Assembly (NCBI GenBank): GCA_003158175.1
Contig: PMHJ01000023.1
Coordinates: 104,904 to 142,565 of the forward strand
Length of the DNA: 37,662 bases
Source of the DNA: Candidatus Cybelea septentrionalis
GTDB lineage: Bacteria > Vulcanimicrobiota > Vulcanimicrobiia > Vulcanimicrobiales > Vulcanimicrobiaceae
Reading direction: 5' to 3'
Shown piece after piece: positions 1 through 7,957 of this stretch. Numbering within the stretch: the stretch's first letter is position 1; every line of letters starts with the position of its first letter. A program made the translations under genes and the position numbers. The notes under the pieces are model-generated. The model saw only the letters and a list, made by a program, of their open reading frames with translations, made no database searches and was not told the origin of the DNA.

Positions 1-828
1 GGCTTCGGCGACCGCCGCAAGGAGATGCTCAAAGATATCGCCACGCTCACCGGCGCCACGGTGATCTCCGAAGAGCTCGGACTCAAACTCGACAAGGTAA
101 CGCCCGAGCAGCTCGGCCAGGCCAAGCGCGTGACGGTTACCAAGGAAGAGACGACGATCGTCGACGGCAACGGCAAGCCCGATGCCATCAAGGGTCGCAT
201 CGAGATGATCAAAAAGCAGATCGAGGAGACCGATTCGGACTTCGACCGCGAGAAGCTGCAAGAGCGTCTTGCGAAGCTTTCCGGCGGCGTCGCGGTCATT
301 CAAGTGGGCGCGGCGACCGAGACCGAGCTCAAAGAGAAGAAGCACCGCATAGAGGATGCTTTGAGCGCGACCCGCGCGGCCGTGCAAGAAGGCATGATCC
401 CCGGCGGCGGCGCGTCGCTCATTCATGCAATCAAAGCGATCGACCGTTACGAGCCCCCAAAAACAAACGGTCACGCCTCGACGTGGGCCGACGAGAAGAT
501 CGGCATCAGCATCGTGCGCAAAGCGCTTGAGGAGCCGGCCCGTCAAATCGCCGACAACGCGGGATTTGAAGGTTCGGTCCAGGTAAATGCGGTTCGCATC
601 AAGAGCGCGCCGTTCGGCTTCGACGCAATGACCGGCGAGATCGTGGACATGTTCGCCGCGGGCATCGTCGAGCCGCTCAAAGTGACGCGCGCAGCGTTAC
701 AGAATGCGGCCTCGATCGGCGCGTTGATCCTCACGACCGAAACCCTCATCGCGGATAAGCCGGAGCCCAAGAAAGAGCCAATGGGCGCGCCCGGCGGCGG
801 CATGGGCGGCTACGGCGACATGATGTAG
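1..828 (+). CDS. groEL: Chaperonin GroEL, C-terminal half (5' end outside window)
   Basis: This is the 60-kDa chaperonin subunit, which forms double seven-membered rings and folds proteins using ATP. The frame is open from base 1 and reads [14 protein letters not shown], which matches E. coli GroEL near residue 280, so roughly the second half is present (about 275 residues). Visible landmarks are the apical/intermediate stretch with [17 protein letters not shown], the segment [15 protein letters not shown] that returns to the equatorial domain, and the Gly/Met-rich tail ending [11 protein letters not shown]. An internal ATG at base 25 is not the start. The gene is followed directly by a strong terminator. 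groES and any CIRCE element for this gene would lie outside the window. Identity is certain from sequence; copy number cannot be judged here. Confidence 0.97.
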   Translation, partial: GFGDRRKEMLKDIATLTGATVISEELGLKLDKVTPEQLGQAKRVTVTKEETTIVDGNGKPDAIKGRIEMIKKQIEETDSDFDREKLQERLAKLSGGVAVIQVGAATETELKEKKHRIEDALSATRAAVQEGMIPGGGASLIHAIKAIDRYEPPKTNGHASTWADEKIGISIVRKALEEPARQIADNAGFEGSVQVNAVRIKSAPFGFDAMTGEIVDMFAAGIVEPLKVTRAALQNAASIGALILTTETLIADKPEPKKEPMGAPGGGMGGYGDMM

Positions 829-856
829 GCGTCGCTCTCGGCGACGAATACGAGAT

Positions 857-882
857 GGCGCGTCGTGCACGACGCGCCTTTT
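857..882 (+). terminator. Rho-independent terminator of groEL
   Basis: A perfect 9-bp stem (GGCGCGTCG paired with CGACGCGCC, loop TGCA) is followed by TTTT, 28 bases after the groEL stop. It sits between the convergent groEL and the minus-strand gene ending at 885, so it probably serves groEL. The T-run lies on the plus strand only. Confidence 0.85.
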
Positions 883-884
883 CA

Positions 885-1592
885 TTAGCCGGCCGATGTT
901 TTCCAGAACTTGGGGCAGAGCAGCGTATCGACTTGGTCGCCGGCCAGCCCGTCGATCATATCCTCGGTGACGTTCAGGAGAATGCTTTCCGGCCAGCCGC
1001 CCCAAGGAACCGGAAACGACATCGGTATTCGCACGTAATGATACTGATGCGTCGGGGTTCGTAGACGCAGCGTGAGTTGTTGCGGGCTATTGCCCGACGC
1101 GTCGGAATAGAGCCACGCGTAATACGAGTCCTGATCGTTCTCTACGACGATGTGCGTCGGCAGCTGTTGCGGAATCGGCTTCCCGCAGATCGCCGCGCTC
1201 TTGTCGAAGAGGACGAAGGTCGGTTGCACGTAGAGGAAGGATTGCGGCGCCGTACCGGAGAGCAGGAGCGGCATCGGAGGCGCGGGGGCCGGCGAGTCGC
1301 TGAGTTTCTCGATTATGTTGCGATCGTATCCAGGGATGAAGTAGACATAATCCGTCACCGAGCAGCGATACTTGGGAGCCGCGAGATCGAGGCGATAGAG
1401 CCCGAAAGCGTTGTCGAACTCCACGATCGCCTCCTGATCGTCGCCGCGCTCGAAGTGAAAGACTTTGTCGACCTGCAGCCGTCCGATTCGGTCGGTCACG
1501 CGGGCGCGTAGCGCGATGCTCGTCCCGGCCGGCGCGCGCGCGATCGCGCCGCAGAAGCCGGCATGCAGAACGATATGAGCGAGCGCGAGCAT
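885..1592 (-). CDS. Hypothetical secreted protein
   Basis: The protein has 235 residues and I do not recognise the family. The N-terminus (MLALAHIVLHAGFCGAIARA) is hydrophobic and resembles a signal peptide, though without a clear basic n-region, so the true start could differ. The mature part is rich in Tyr, Pro and hydrophobic beta-strand-like stretches (for example FLYVQPTFVLF and YHYVRIPMSFPVPWGG), with three cysteines beyond the leader region. It is convergent with groEL and divergent from korA, with about 100 bp between it and the korA start. Codon use is like its neighbours. It could be a periplasmic or surface protein; no function is assigned. Confidence 0.6.
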   Translation of the reverse strand: MLALAHIVLHAGFCGAIARAPAGTSIALRARVTDRIGRLQVDKVFHFERGDDQEAIVEFDNAFGLYRLDLAAPKYRCSVTDYVYFIPGYDRNIIEKLSDSPAPAPPMPLLLSGTAPQSFLYVQPTFVLFDKSAAICGKPIPQQLPTHIVVENDQDSYYAWLYSDASGNSPQQLTLRLRTPTHQYHYVRIPMSFPVPWGGWPESILLNVTEDMIDGLAGDQVDTLLCPKFWKTSAG

Positions 1593-1693
1593 GGGCGAGG
1601 TCTTCGGCCTTGCGCTCCCGACTCCATTCGCCGGAGCAGCCGCTCGCCTTGGCGGGAGCAGGCCGCACCGTCAGGACGGATAACGTCACCATC

Positions 1694-3517
1694 ATGTCAG
1701 TGCGCGCCATCAACGATTTTACGATTCGCGTGGCAACGGTCAACGGTTCGGGAAGTCAATCCTCCAATCTCGTGCTGACCAACGCCATCGCAAGCCTTGG
1801 AATCCCCGTCGCTCCGAAGAACGTTTTTCCCTCGAATATCGAGGGCTTGCCCACGTGGTTCGATGTGCGGGTTTCGGCGCTGGGATATCAATGCCGCGCG
1901 CGCGACTTCGACGTGCTCGTAGCGCTCAACGCGGCGACGTGGCAGCAAGACGTCGCCGGCGTCAAGCCAGGCGGTGCGGTCGTGCACGAGGAGAGCTTTC
2001 CTTGCAAGGGCGACACGCTGCGCGAGGATCTTAGCTACTACGCCGTTCCGTTTACGGCGCTGGCGAAAGAGCACTTCGCCGATAAGGGCGACCTGCGCAA
2101 ATACTTGATGAATATGATTTACGTAGGCGTGCTGGCGCAGCTCCTCGATATTCCCGAAGCGTCGCTCGAAGAAAGCCTACGCTCGCAGTTTCGCAGCAAG
2201 GCTGCGGCCGTCGAGCTCAACCTTTCCGCCGTGCGCGTCGGCATCGAGTACGCAAAGCAGCATCTCGAGAAGCACGACCCTTGGCGGCTCGTCCCGATGA
2301 GCGGTAAGACCGAAGGTCTCATGTTCATGGAAGGCAATCGCGCCGCGGCGCTCGGCTGCGTCATGGGCGGCTGCACCGTTGCCGCCTGGTATCCGATCAC
2401 GCCGTCTTCCTCGCTGTGCGAATACTTCATTCAGTATTGCGACCGCTATCGGGTCGATAAAGAGAGCGGCGAACGCAGCGTCGCCATCATTCAAGCCGAA
2501 GACGAGCTCGCTGCCGCCGGGATCGTTTTTGGCGCGGGATGGGCGGGCGCGCGAGCGATGACGTCGACCTCAGGCCCGGGCATCTCGTTGATGGCCGAAT
2601 ATGCGGGCTACGGATATTTCGCCGAAGTTCCGGGCGTAATCTTCGACGTGCAGCGCGCGGGACCGTCGACCGGACTGCCGACGCGAACGATGCAAGGGGA
2701 TGTGGCGTTCGCATATACGCTCTCGCACGGCGATACCAAGCATCTCGTGCTCTTGCCCGCGACGGTGGCCGAAGCGTACGAGCTTTCGATGGAAGCGTTC
2801 GATCTCGCGGAACGCTTTCAAACGCCGGTCTTTGTGCTCAGCGATCTCGATCTGGGAATGAACCCATGGCTGACGCCGCCGCTGCAGTATCCGGAGAAGC
2901 CTTTCGACCGCGGAAAAGTGCTTGGCGCCGACGATTTGAGCTCGGTGAAGGGGTGGGGCCGCTACCGCGACGTCGACAAGGACGGGATCGGCTATCGCAC
3001 GCTGCCCGGGACCGATCATCCCGGGGCCGGCTTCTTCACGCGCGGCACCGGCCACGACGAAGAAGCGCGCTATTCGGAGCTCCCCGAGGTTTGGCAGCGC
3101 AATCTCGATCGGCTGAACCGAAAGACCGAAACCGCCAGGACGGCCGTGCCGGCGCCGGTCGTTGCCGAGAAAACCACCACCAAGATTGCGATCCTTGCGT
3201 ACGGAACGACCCACCACGCCGTCGTGGAGGCTCTCGATTTTTTGCGTGAATCCGGCATAGAACTCAACTACATGCGCGTGCGCGCGCTGCCGCTCTCGCC
3301 CGACGTCGCGACCTTCGTAAAGCGTCACGATCGCGTTTACGTCGTCGAGCAGAATCGCGACGGGCAACTGTACGGTATTCTGCGAACGGAGCTCCCGACT
3401 CACCTAATCGGCCGCCTGGAATCGATCCGGCATTACAACGGCGTGCCGATCGACGCCCACGCAATTATCGACCCCCTGCTCGACGCGGAGCGCGCGCCGG
3501 CGGTGGTCGCGGAATAA
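1694..3517 (+). CDS. korA: 2-oxoacid:ferredoxin oxidoreductase, fused gamma-alpha subunit (KorA-like)
   Basis: This subunit, with KorB, oxidatively decarboxylates a 2-oxoacid (probably 2-oxoglutarate) to the acyl-CoA and reduces ferredoxin. Residues about 1-185 form the gamma-type domain (VNGSGSQSSNLVLTNAIASLG, then FPSNIEGLPTWFDVRVS). Residues about 210-450 are the alpha/PYR domain (EGNRAAALGCVMGGC, YPITPSSSL, TSTSGPGISLM, DVQRAGPSTGLPT), followed by the C-terminal domain that helps bind CoA. Length is 607 residues, normal for the fused form. The frame is open from 1610, but ATG 1694 starts directly at the conserved domain and was chosen; upstream codons do not look conserved. korB follows after 10 bp, so the two are co-transcribed. 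No ferredoxin-like delta subunit is present. The 2-oxoglutarate rather than pyruvate preference is inferred from overall similarity. Confidence 0.92.
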   Translation: MSVRAINDFTIRVATVNGSGSQSSNLVLTNAIASLGIPVAPKNVFPSNIEGLPTWFDVRVSALGYQCRARDFDVLVALNAATWQQDVAGVKPGGAVVHEESFPCKGDTLREDLSYYAVPFTALAKEHFADKGDLRKYLMNMIYVGVLAQLLDIPEASLEESLRSQFRSKAAAVELNLSAVRVGIEYAKQHLEKHDPWRLVPMSGKTEGLMFMEGNRAAALGCVMGGCTVAAWYPITPSSSLCEYFIQYCDRYRVDKESGERSVAIIQAEDELAAAGIVFGAGWAGARAMTSTSGPGISLMAEYAGYGYFAEVPGVIFDVQRAGPSTGLPTRTMQGDVAFAYTLSHGDTKHLVLLPATVAEAYELSMEAFDLAERFQTPVFVLSDLDLGMNPWLTPPLQYPEKPFDRGKVLGADDLSSVKGWGRYRDVDKDGIGYRTLPGTDHPGAGFFTRGTGHDEEARYSELPEVWQRNLDRLNRKTETARTAVPAPVVAEKTTTKIAILAYGTTHHAVVEALDFLRESGIELNYMRVRALPLSPDVATFVKRHDRVYVVEQNRDGQLYGILRTELPTHLIGRLESIRHYNGVPIDAHAIIDPLLDAERAPAVVAE

Positions 3518-3527
3518 GGATGACAGC

Positions 3528-4559
3528 ATGACCGTAAACATCGTCGGCCTCACTCGCGAGGTCTACAAAGGGCTTCCGACCACGCTCTGTGCGGGCTGCG
3601 GGCACAACTCGATTACCAATCATTTGATCAAGGCGCTCTACGAGTATGGCGTCGAGCCGCACAAGCTCGCGAAAATGAGCGGTATAGGCTGTTCGTCGAA
3701 GACGCCGGCCTACTTCGTCGAGCAGGCGCACGGCTTCAACGGTCTGCACGGACGCATGCCGTCGGCTGCGACGGGAGCGAAGCTGGCCAATAGCGAGCTG
3801 CTCGTTCTCGGCATCAGCGGCGATGGCGATACCGCGAGCATCGGGCTCGGACAGTACTGTCACATGATCCGGCGCAACCTGGACTGCACGTACATCGTCG
3901 AGAACAACGGCTGCTATGGTTTGACCAAGGGGCAGTTTTCGGCCACTGCCGACGTCGGCTCGAAACAAAAAGGCGGAAAGGCCAACGAGTACGCGACGAT
4001 CGATATTTGCGGACTCGCCATCGAGTTGGGCGCCACTTTCGTCGCGCGCTCGTTTTCGGGAGATGGTAAGCAGCTCGTGCCGTTGCTGCAGGGCGCCTTT
4101 TCGCATCGCGGTACGGCGATTCTCGACGTGATCAGTCCGTGCGTCACGTTCAACGATCACGAAGGCTCGACCAAGAGTTACGCCTACGTCAAAGAGCACG
4201 ACATCGTGCTGCACACCGCCGACTACATCGCCGGGGGTCGCGAGATCACGGTGGATTACGAACCCGGCACGGTGCAGGACGTTACGCTCGACGACGGCTC
4301 GCACGTGCTGCTGCGGAAACTCGACATCGAGTACGATCCGACCGACGGAATCAGCGCGCTGCGCGTGATTCATGAGACGCGAGCGCGCGGCGAGTTCGTT
4401 ACCGGACTGCTTTATGTCGACACGACGCAGCAGGATCTCTGCGCGCGCGAGCACCTGATGAAGCGGCCGTTGGCGCAGCTCGACGAAGAGTCGCTGCGAA
4501 TCGGCCGCGAGGAGTGGCAGAAGCTTATGGAACCGGCTGGGGGACCTTCCAAACCCTGA
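3528..4559 (+). CDS. korB: 2-oxoacid:ferredoxin oxidoreductase, beta (TPP-binding) subunit (KorB-like)
   Basis: This is the thiamine-diphosphate and Fe-S binding subunit that pairs with KorA. Visible motifs are CAGCGHNSI (Cys21 and Cys24) and SGIGCS (Cys55), which supply [4Fe-4S] ligands in this family, and the TPP/Mg motif GDGD (residues 98-101) followed by NN at 126-127 in VENNGCYGLTKGQFS. The length of 343 residues is typical. The start ATG has AAGGA about 8 bases upstream, overlapping the korA stop. The 3' end overlaps the sirtuin start by 46 bp, so all three genes appear to be one transcript. The enzyme implies ferredoxin-linked, possibly low-oxygen, central metabolism, although aerobic bacteria also use KorAB. 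Confidence 0.93.
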   Translation: MTVNIVGLTREVYKGLPTTLCAGCGHNSITNHLIKALYEYGVEPHKLAKMSGIGCSSKTPAYFVEQAHGFNGLHGRMPSAATGAKLANSELLVLGISGDGDTASIGLGQYCHMIRRNLDCTYIVENNGCYGLTKGQFSATADVGSKQKGGKANEYATIDICGLAIELGATFVARSFSGDGKQLVPLLQGAFSHRGTAILDVISPCVTFNDHEGSTKSYAYVKEHDIVLHTADYIAGGREITVDYEPGTVQDVTLDDGSHVLLRKLDIEYDPTDGISALRVIHETRARGEFVTGLLYVDTTQQDLCAREHLMKRPLAQLDEESLRIGREEWQKLMEPAGGPSKP

Positions 4560-5290
4560 TCCCCAACGTCGCCGCCGCGTTGCGGCAGGCAAAATCCGTT
4601 TTCGTTCTGACCGGTTCGGGCATTTCGGCAGAGAGCGGCTTGCCGACGTTTCGTGGCGTCGGCGGTCTTTGGCGCACGCATCGCGTAGAAGAGCTCGCTT
4701 CACCCGAGGGTTTCGCGCGCGATCCGGTTCTGGTCTGGACATGGTATAACGAACGCAAGGGCGCCCACGAAGGAGCCCAACCCAATGCCGGCCACGACGC
4801 GCTCGCGCAACTCGAGCGCTTCTCGCGCGACTTTACGCTGGCAACGCAGAACGTTGACTCGCTGCATCTGCGCGCCGGGTCGCGCAACGTGGTCGAGCTG
4901 CATGGCAGCCTGCGAGAAGCTCGTTGCACGCACTGCGACGCGCGCCGCCCATTCGAAGCTGCAGGCCTTCCGCTCGACGAGATCGCGCACTCGTGCGGCG
5001 GCCGCTGGCGTCCCGATATCGTCTGGTTCGGCGAATCGCTGCCGGCGGCGGCCTGGCAGCGAGCGCGGGAAGCGGCCTCACGCGCGGACGTCATTCTCGT
5101 CGTCGGGACGAGCGCCGTCGTCTATCCGGCCGCTGCGCTTGCGACCAACTATAATCGCGCGGCCTTCGTTGCCGAGATCAATCCGGAGCCAACTCCAATA
5201 AGCGACCGAGTTGCTTGTACGCTGCGAGGATCGGCAGCCGACGTGCTGCCGCGGATTGTAGAAGCAATCTCTCGAGACGAAACGGTGTGA
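4514..5290 (+). CDS. cobB: NAD-dependent protein deacylase, sirtuin (Sir2/CobB family)
   Basis: The enzyme removes acyl groups from lysines using NAD. Visible motifs (numbered from GTG 4514) are the NAD-binding LTGSGISAESGLPTFRG (32-48), TQNVDSLH (111-118) and catalytic His130 in ELHG. Tyr78 and Arg81 in WYNER correspond to the Tyr-x-x-Arg pair that marks SIRT5/CobB-type desuccinylases and demalonylases. Of the four zinc cysteines, Cys138, Cys141 and Cys161 are present, but the usual third Cys (CPxCGG) reads AHSCGG, so one ligand is missing. The start is uncertain: GTG 4514 overlaps korB by 46 bp, and TTG 4579 is an in-frame alternative just ahead of the NAD motif. Being in the korAB operon, it might deacylate metabolic enzymes; that is inference. 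Confidence 0.93.
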   Translation: MAEAYGTGWGTFQTLIPNVAAALRQAKSVFVLTGSGISAESGLPTFRGVGGLWRTHRVEELASPEGFARDPVLVWTWYNERKGAHEGAQPNAGHDALAQLERFSRDFTLATQNVDSLHLRAGSRNVVELHGSLREARCTHCDARRPFEAAGLPLDEIAHSCGGRWRPDIVWFGESLPAAAWQRAREAASRADVILVVGTSAVVYPAAALATNYNRAAFVAEINPEPTPISDRVACTLRGSAADVLPRIVEAISRDETV

Positions 5291-5296
5291 CCGGAT

Positions 5297-5611
5297 TTAT
5301 CCATCGGGCGCCATCGTTAGCGAATAAAGCCACCATCGTGGCGCGCCGCGACGCGACTCGCGGTCGAAATAGACTTCGAGCCTTTCGCCGGACGTGGTCT
5401 CCAGCTCGAACCAGTGTCGCTTGAGGTAAGCATCGCCGCGATCGGTCTTGGTCGAGCGCCAGGATCGCAGAACCGCGGAGACGTCGAACGTTCGATCGTT
5501 CCAGCGAAAAGCACGTGGAACGGGAGGCTCGCGGCCGCTGGCGGGAGTTATAAACCCGTCGCCCGCCGGCGCGATCGACTGGCCTACGAACGCCCGCATG
5601 CCGTCGGTCAT
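5297..5611 (-). CDS. Small conserved protein, DUF6504-like
   Basis: The protein has 104 residues and is soluble. The core (FRWNDRTFDVSAVLRSWR, then HWFELETTSGERLEVYFD, then RWWLYSL) has the pattern I associate with DUF6504: a short all-beta protein in which a W/R-rich segment is followed by a [YW]xLExxxGxxxEVYxD-like strand pair. Its function is unknown. The start codon directly abuts the stop codon of the upstream permease gene (no spacer), indicating translational coupling on the minus strand. An in-frame Met four codons later is an alternative start. It is convergent with the sirtuin gene, with a 6-bp gap. The family assignment is from memory of the motif and is moderately sure; that it is a real gene is more certain. 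Confidence 0.7.
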   Translation of the reverse strand: MTDGMRAFVGQSIAPAGDGFITPASGREPPVPRAFRWNDRTFDVSAVLRSWRSTKTDRGDAYLKRHWFELETTSGERLEVYFDRESRRGAPRWWLYSLTMAPDG

Positions 5612-6955
5612 CTACCGCGACGCTCGCCGCTTCGCGCGCCGGGCAAAGAGCGCATAGACGGGCAACCCCGAGAGTAGAATCGCGATGCCGATACCGGTAT
5701 CGTGCGGCGATTTCAGGACGGTGTCTCCGACGATATACCACGCCGCGGCTAGAAAGAGCAGCGTCGTAACCGGGTGTCCCGGCATGCTGAAGACGGGCTT
5801 TGGCGCCTGGGGATCGCGCGCGTCGCGATTGCGGAAGACGATCAGTGCGATCGCGGCAAGCCCGAAGAAGATGTAATCGTTGCAGGTAACGTAGTTCAGA
5901 ATCTGGTCGTAGCTGCCGGAGAGCGCGATGACGATTGCGATCAGTCCCTGCAGTAGGATCGCGAGCACGGGCGCGTGAGTCCGGGCGTTTACCCAAGCGA
6001 GCTGTTTGAAAAACGTGCCGTCAGCGGCCATCTGAAAGTAGACCCGGGGCGACGTAAGAATCTGGTTGCTCAGAAAGCCGAGCGTCGAGAGTGCGATTAC
6101 CGCGGCCATGATTTGCAAACCGATTGAACCGAAAGCGATTCCGGCAACCTGTGAGGCCGGCGTATTCGTCGCCGCCAAGCCGCCGATGCCGAGCGCGCGT
6201 AGACAGGCTGCATTGACCGCCAGGTAGAGGATGACGACAACACCGACACCGGCGATCAAGCCGCGCGGCAGCGTTTTCTGCGGCTGGTGTAACTCGGCCG
6301 TCATAAAGCTCGACGTTTGCCATCCGCTGTAGGCGAAGAGTACCGGCACCATTGCGAGCCCGATCACGGCGAGCGTGCCTCCTGGCGCGGCATGCGCGGG
6401 CATCGCTACCGCCCCCCCTGCGGCGTGAACCGCAAAGAGACCGATGGCCGCAAACGCCGCAATGGCGAGGACCTTGAGCACCATGAACGCGTTTTGCGTC
6501 GTCGTGCCGGTGCGAACGCCAAGCCCATTGATCGCCGTGAACGCCGCGATTGCAATGATGGCGACTCCTGCAGTTGACGCGTGCCAACTCGTCAACGTTG
6601 CAAAATAATTGGCGAACGTCACTGCGGCGGCAGCCATTCCTCCGCTTTGCGACACGAGCAGCAGCGTCCAGCCAAAGATGAATGCGAGCGCCGGATGAAA
6701 CGCGTCTCGCAGATACGCATAGAGGCCACCGTCCGCGGGACGGCGCGCCGCCAGCTCCGCAAAAATGCCCGCGCCGAGGAGCGCGATCACGCCGCCCGCG
6801 ACCCAAACCGCCATCACCAGAAATCCGCTGCCGACAAACCGGGCGACGACCGACGGGTTCATAAAGATGCCCGAGCCGATGATGCCGCCCATCACGATGA
6901 GTGCGGCGTCCCGGCCTCCGAGGAGACGTACGAGTTTTGGTGCCGGCGTCCTCAT
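5612..6955 (-). CDS. APC-family amino-acid permease
   Basis: This is an inner-membrane secondary transporter, probably importing or exchanging an amino acid or amine. It has 447 residues with about 12 hydrophobic segments. The first transmembrane helix carries the family's unwound substrate-binding motif GGIIGSGIFMNP (about residues 23-34), and FGWTLLLV in helix 3 and YSGWQTS in helix 6 fit the LAT/YfnA-like branch of the amino acid-polyamine-organocation superfamily. Cytoplasmic Arg/Lys-rich ends frame the protein. The start at 6955 lies 36 bp from the divergent gene at 6992, so promoters must be compact. It is followed with no gap by the DUF6504-like gene. The substrate cannot be read from sequence. 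Confidence 0.9.
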   Translation of the reverse strand: MRTPAPKLVRLLGGRDAALIVMGGIIGSGIFMNPSVVARFVGSGFLVMAVWVAGGVIALLGAGIFAELAARRPADGGLYAYLRDAFHPALAFIFGWTLLLVSQSGGMAAAAVTFANYFATLTSWHASTAGVAIIAIAAFTAINGLGVRTGTTTQNAFMVLKVLAIAAFAAIGLFAVHAAGGAVAMPAHAAPGGTLAVIGLAMVPVLFAYSGWQTSSFMTAELHQPQKTLPRGLIAGVGVVVILYLAVNAACLRALGIGGLAATNTPASQVAGIAFGSIGLQIMAAVIALSTLGFLSNQILTSPRVYFQMAADGTFFKQLAWVNARTHAPVLAILLQGLIAIVIALSGSYDQILNYVTCNDYIFFGLAAIALIVFRNRDARDPQAPKPVFSMPGHPVTTLLFLAAAWYIVGDTVLKSPHDTGIGIAILLSGLPVYALFARRAKRRASR

Positions 6956-6991
6956 CGGGGGAATGTCCGCATTCCAGCGAAGAGGCGCGTC

Positions 6992-7510
6992 ATGTTCGCA
7001 ATTGCAACCTTCGTCCTCGCCATGCTCGGTGCCACCGTAGCCCAGATGCCTCCTCCGGGGCCGGTCCCCCCTCTTTCGCAGCCGCCGCTCGAAAGCGGCT
7101 CATGCCTCGATTCGCCCCGGGCCGTCCCAAAGGTGCTCATGAAGCCGGTTTCGCGTGCCATGCAGTTAGTCGGCATCGACGCGGTCGTTTCGACGGCGAC
7201 GATGACGGCCAACCAGACCATCGGCTTCCTGTATACGACCGGCGATGGCGGAACGTGGCTCGGCGAGCGTACCGGCATCTACATGTCGGCGGCTAATGCC
7301 ACCTCGATCAACGCGGTCTTGGCCGCAACGCACGTTGCAGGCGTCGCGAAGGATGAGTTTCCCCCACAGAGCCGCTATGGTGAGCCCACGGGCTACCCAC
7401 AGTTCTTTAGGGTGCAGATACCCCCCGACGCCCTGGGCGCCTTGCGAATCGAACTGATACCCTGCGTCCGCTGGCCGAGCGCACGCCCGCTCCCCGACCC
7501 AACCATGTAG
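6992..7510 (+). CDS. Hypothetical secreted protein
   Basis: The protein has 172 residues and an unrecognised family. ATG 6992 has AGAGG 7 bases upstream, and the frame upstream of it is antisense to the permease, so it was chosen over longer starts. The N-terminus MFAIATFVLAMLGATVAQ is a plausible signal peptide, with cleavage likely near residues 17-18, followed by a Pro-rich linker (MPPPGPVPPLSQPP). The mature region has two cysteines, one near residue 38 and one near the C-terminus, that could form a disulfide. It lies directly upstream of the CIRCE-like element and the hsp20-lon operon, in the same direction, with only a few bases between its stop and the operator. Whether it belongs to the stress operon is unclear. 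Confidence 0.6.
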   Translation: MFAIATFVLAMLGATVAQMPPPGPVPPLSQPPLESGSCLDSPRAVPKVLMKPVSRAMQLVGIDAVVSTATMTANQTIGFLYTTGDGGTWLGERTGIYMSAANATSINAVLAATHVAGVAKDEFPPQSRYGEPTGYPQFFRVQIPPDALGALRIELIPCVRWPSARPLPDPTM

Positions 7511-7513
7511 GAG

Positions 7514-7540
7514 TTAGCAGAGGCCGCATCCGAGTGCTAA
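7514..7540 (+). promoter_or_regulatory. CIRCE-like HrcA operator of hsp20-lon
   Basis: TTAGCAGAG, a 9-base spacer, then GAGTGCTAA. The CIRCE consensus is TTAGCACTC-N9-GAGTGCTAA; the right arm and the spacer length match exactly, and the left arm matches in its first six bases. It lies 21 bases before the hsp20 ATG, a usual distance for HrcA sites. The inference is heat-inducible, HrcA-repressed expression of hsp20 and lon. Confidence 0.75.
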
Positions 7541-7561
7541 AATGACGGGTTATTGGCCCTG

Positions 7562-7951
7562 ATGGAGTTCGTGGTTCGAGCCCGCTTGGGGGCTTTCGCG
7601 CCGAATGCCGATGTCTTCGTCGACGAAGATCAGCGGCGCGTCGTCGTGGTCGTAGAAGTGGCGGGAGCCGATCCCGAGAGTCTGCGTGTCGTCGTCGACG
7701 AGCGGTTTCTCGTCATCGGCGGACGCCGCCGCGAGGCCGCGCGCTTGCGCAACGGTTCCTTCGCACAGAAAGAGATCGCGCACGGCGAGTTCGTCAAACG
7801 AATCGCACTGCCGGTCGCGGTGGAATACGATCGCATCGCTGCGACGTATGAGGACGGTTTTTTGAGCGTCGTCGCACCGATTGCGGCGACGGCCTACCAG
7901 CCGACGGCGCGGACCGAACTTCATATTTTGGTAAAAAGGACGCATTCCTAA
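7562..7951 (+). CDS. Small heat-shock protein, Hsp20/alpha-crystallin family
   Basis: This is an ATP-independent holdase that binds unfolding proteins under stress. It has 129 residues. The alpha-crystallin domain spans about residues 15-105: NADVFVDEDQRRVVVVVEVAGADPE, then VVVDERFLVIGGRRRE, then GEFVKRIALPVAVE and the AxYEDGFLSVVAP strand that is the family's A-x-x-x-n-G-v-L signature. The N-terminal arm is very short and no C-terminal I-x-I motif is obvious apart from the HILVK segment. ATG 7562 was chosen; TTG 7553 is an in-frame alternative, and neither has a strong Shine-Dalgarno. lon follows after 6 bp, so chaperone and protease are co-expressed behind the CIRCE-like site. Confidence 0.9.
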   Translation: MEFVVRARLGAFAPNADVFVDEDQRRVVVVVEVAGADPESLRVVVDERFLVIGGRRREAARLRNGSFAQKEIAHGEFVKRIALPVAVEYDRIAATYEDGFLSVVAPIAATAYQPTARTELHILVKRTHS

Positions 7952-7957
7952 ATACAG

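Noticed and set aside
3465-4742. A 425-codon open frame on the minus strand opposite korB
   Set aside because: It is antisense to a certain gene, has Arg/Ala/Val composition typical of a GC-rich shadow frame, and shows no recognisable motif. Similar long shadows oppose korA, lon, pheT and others.
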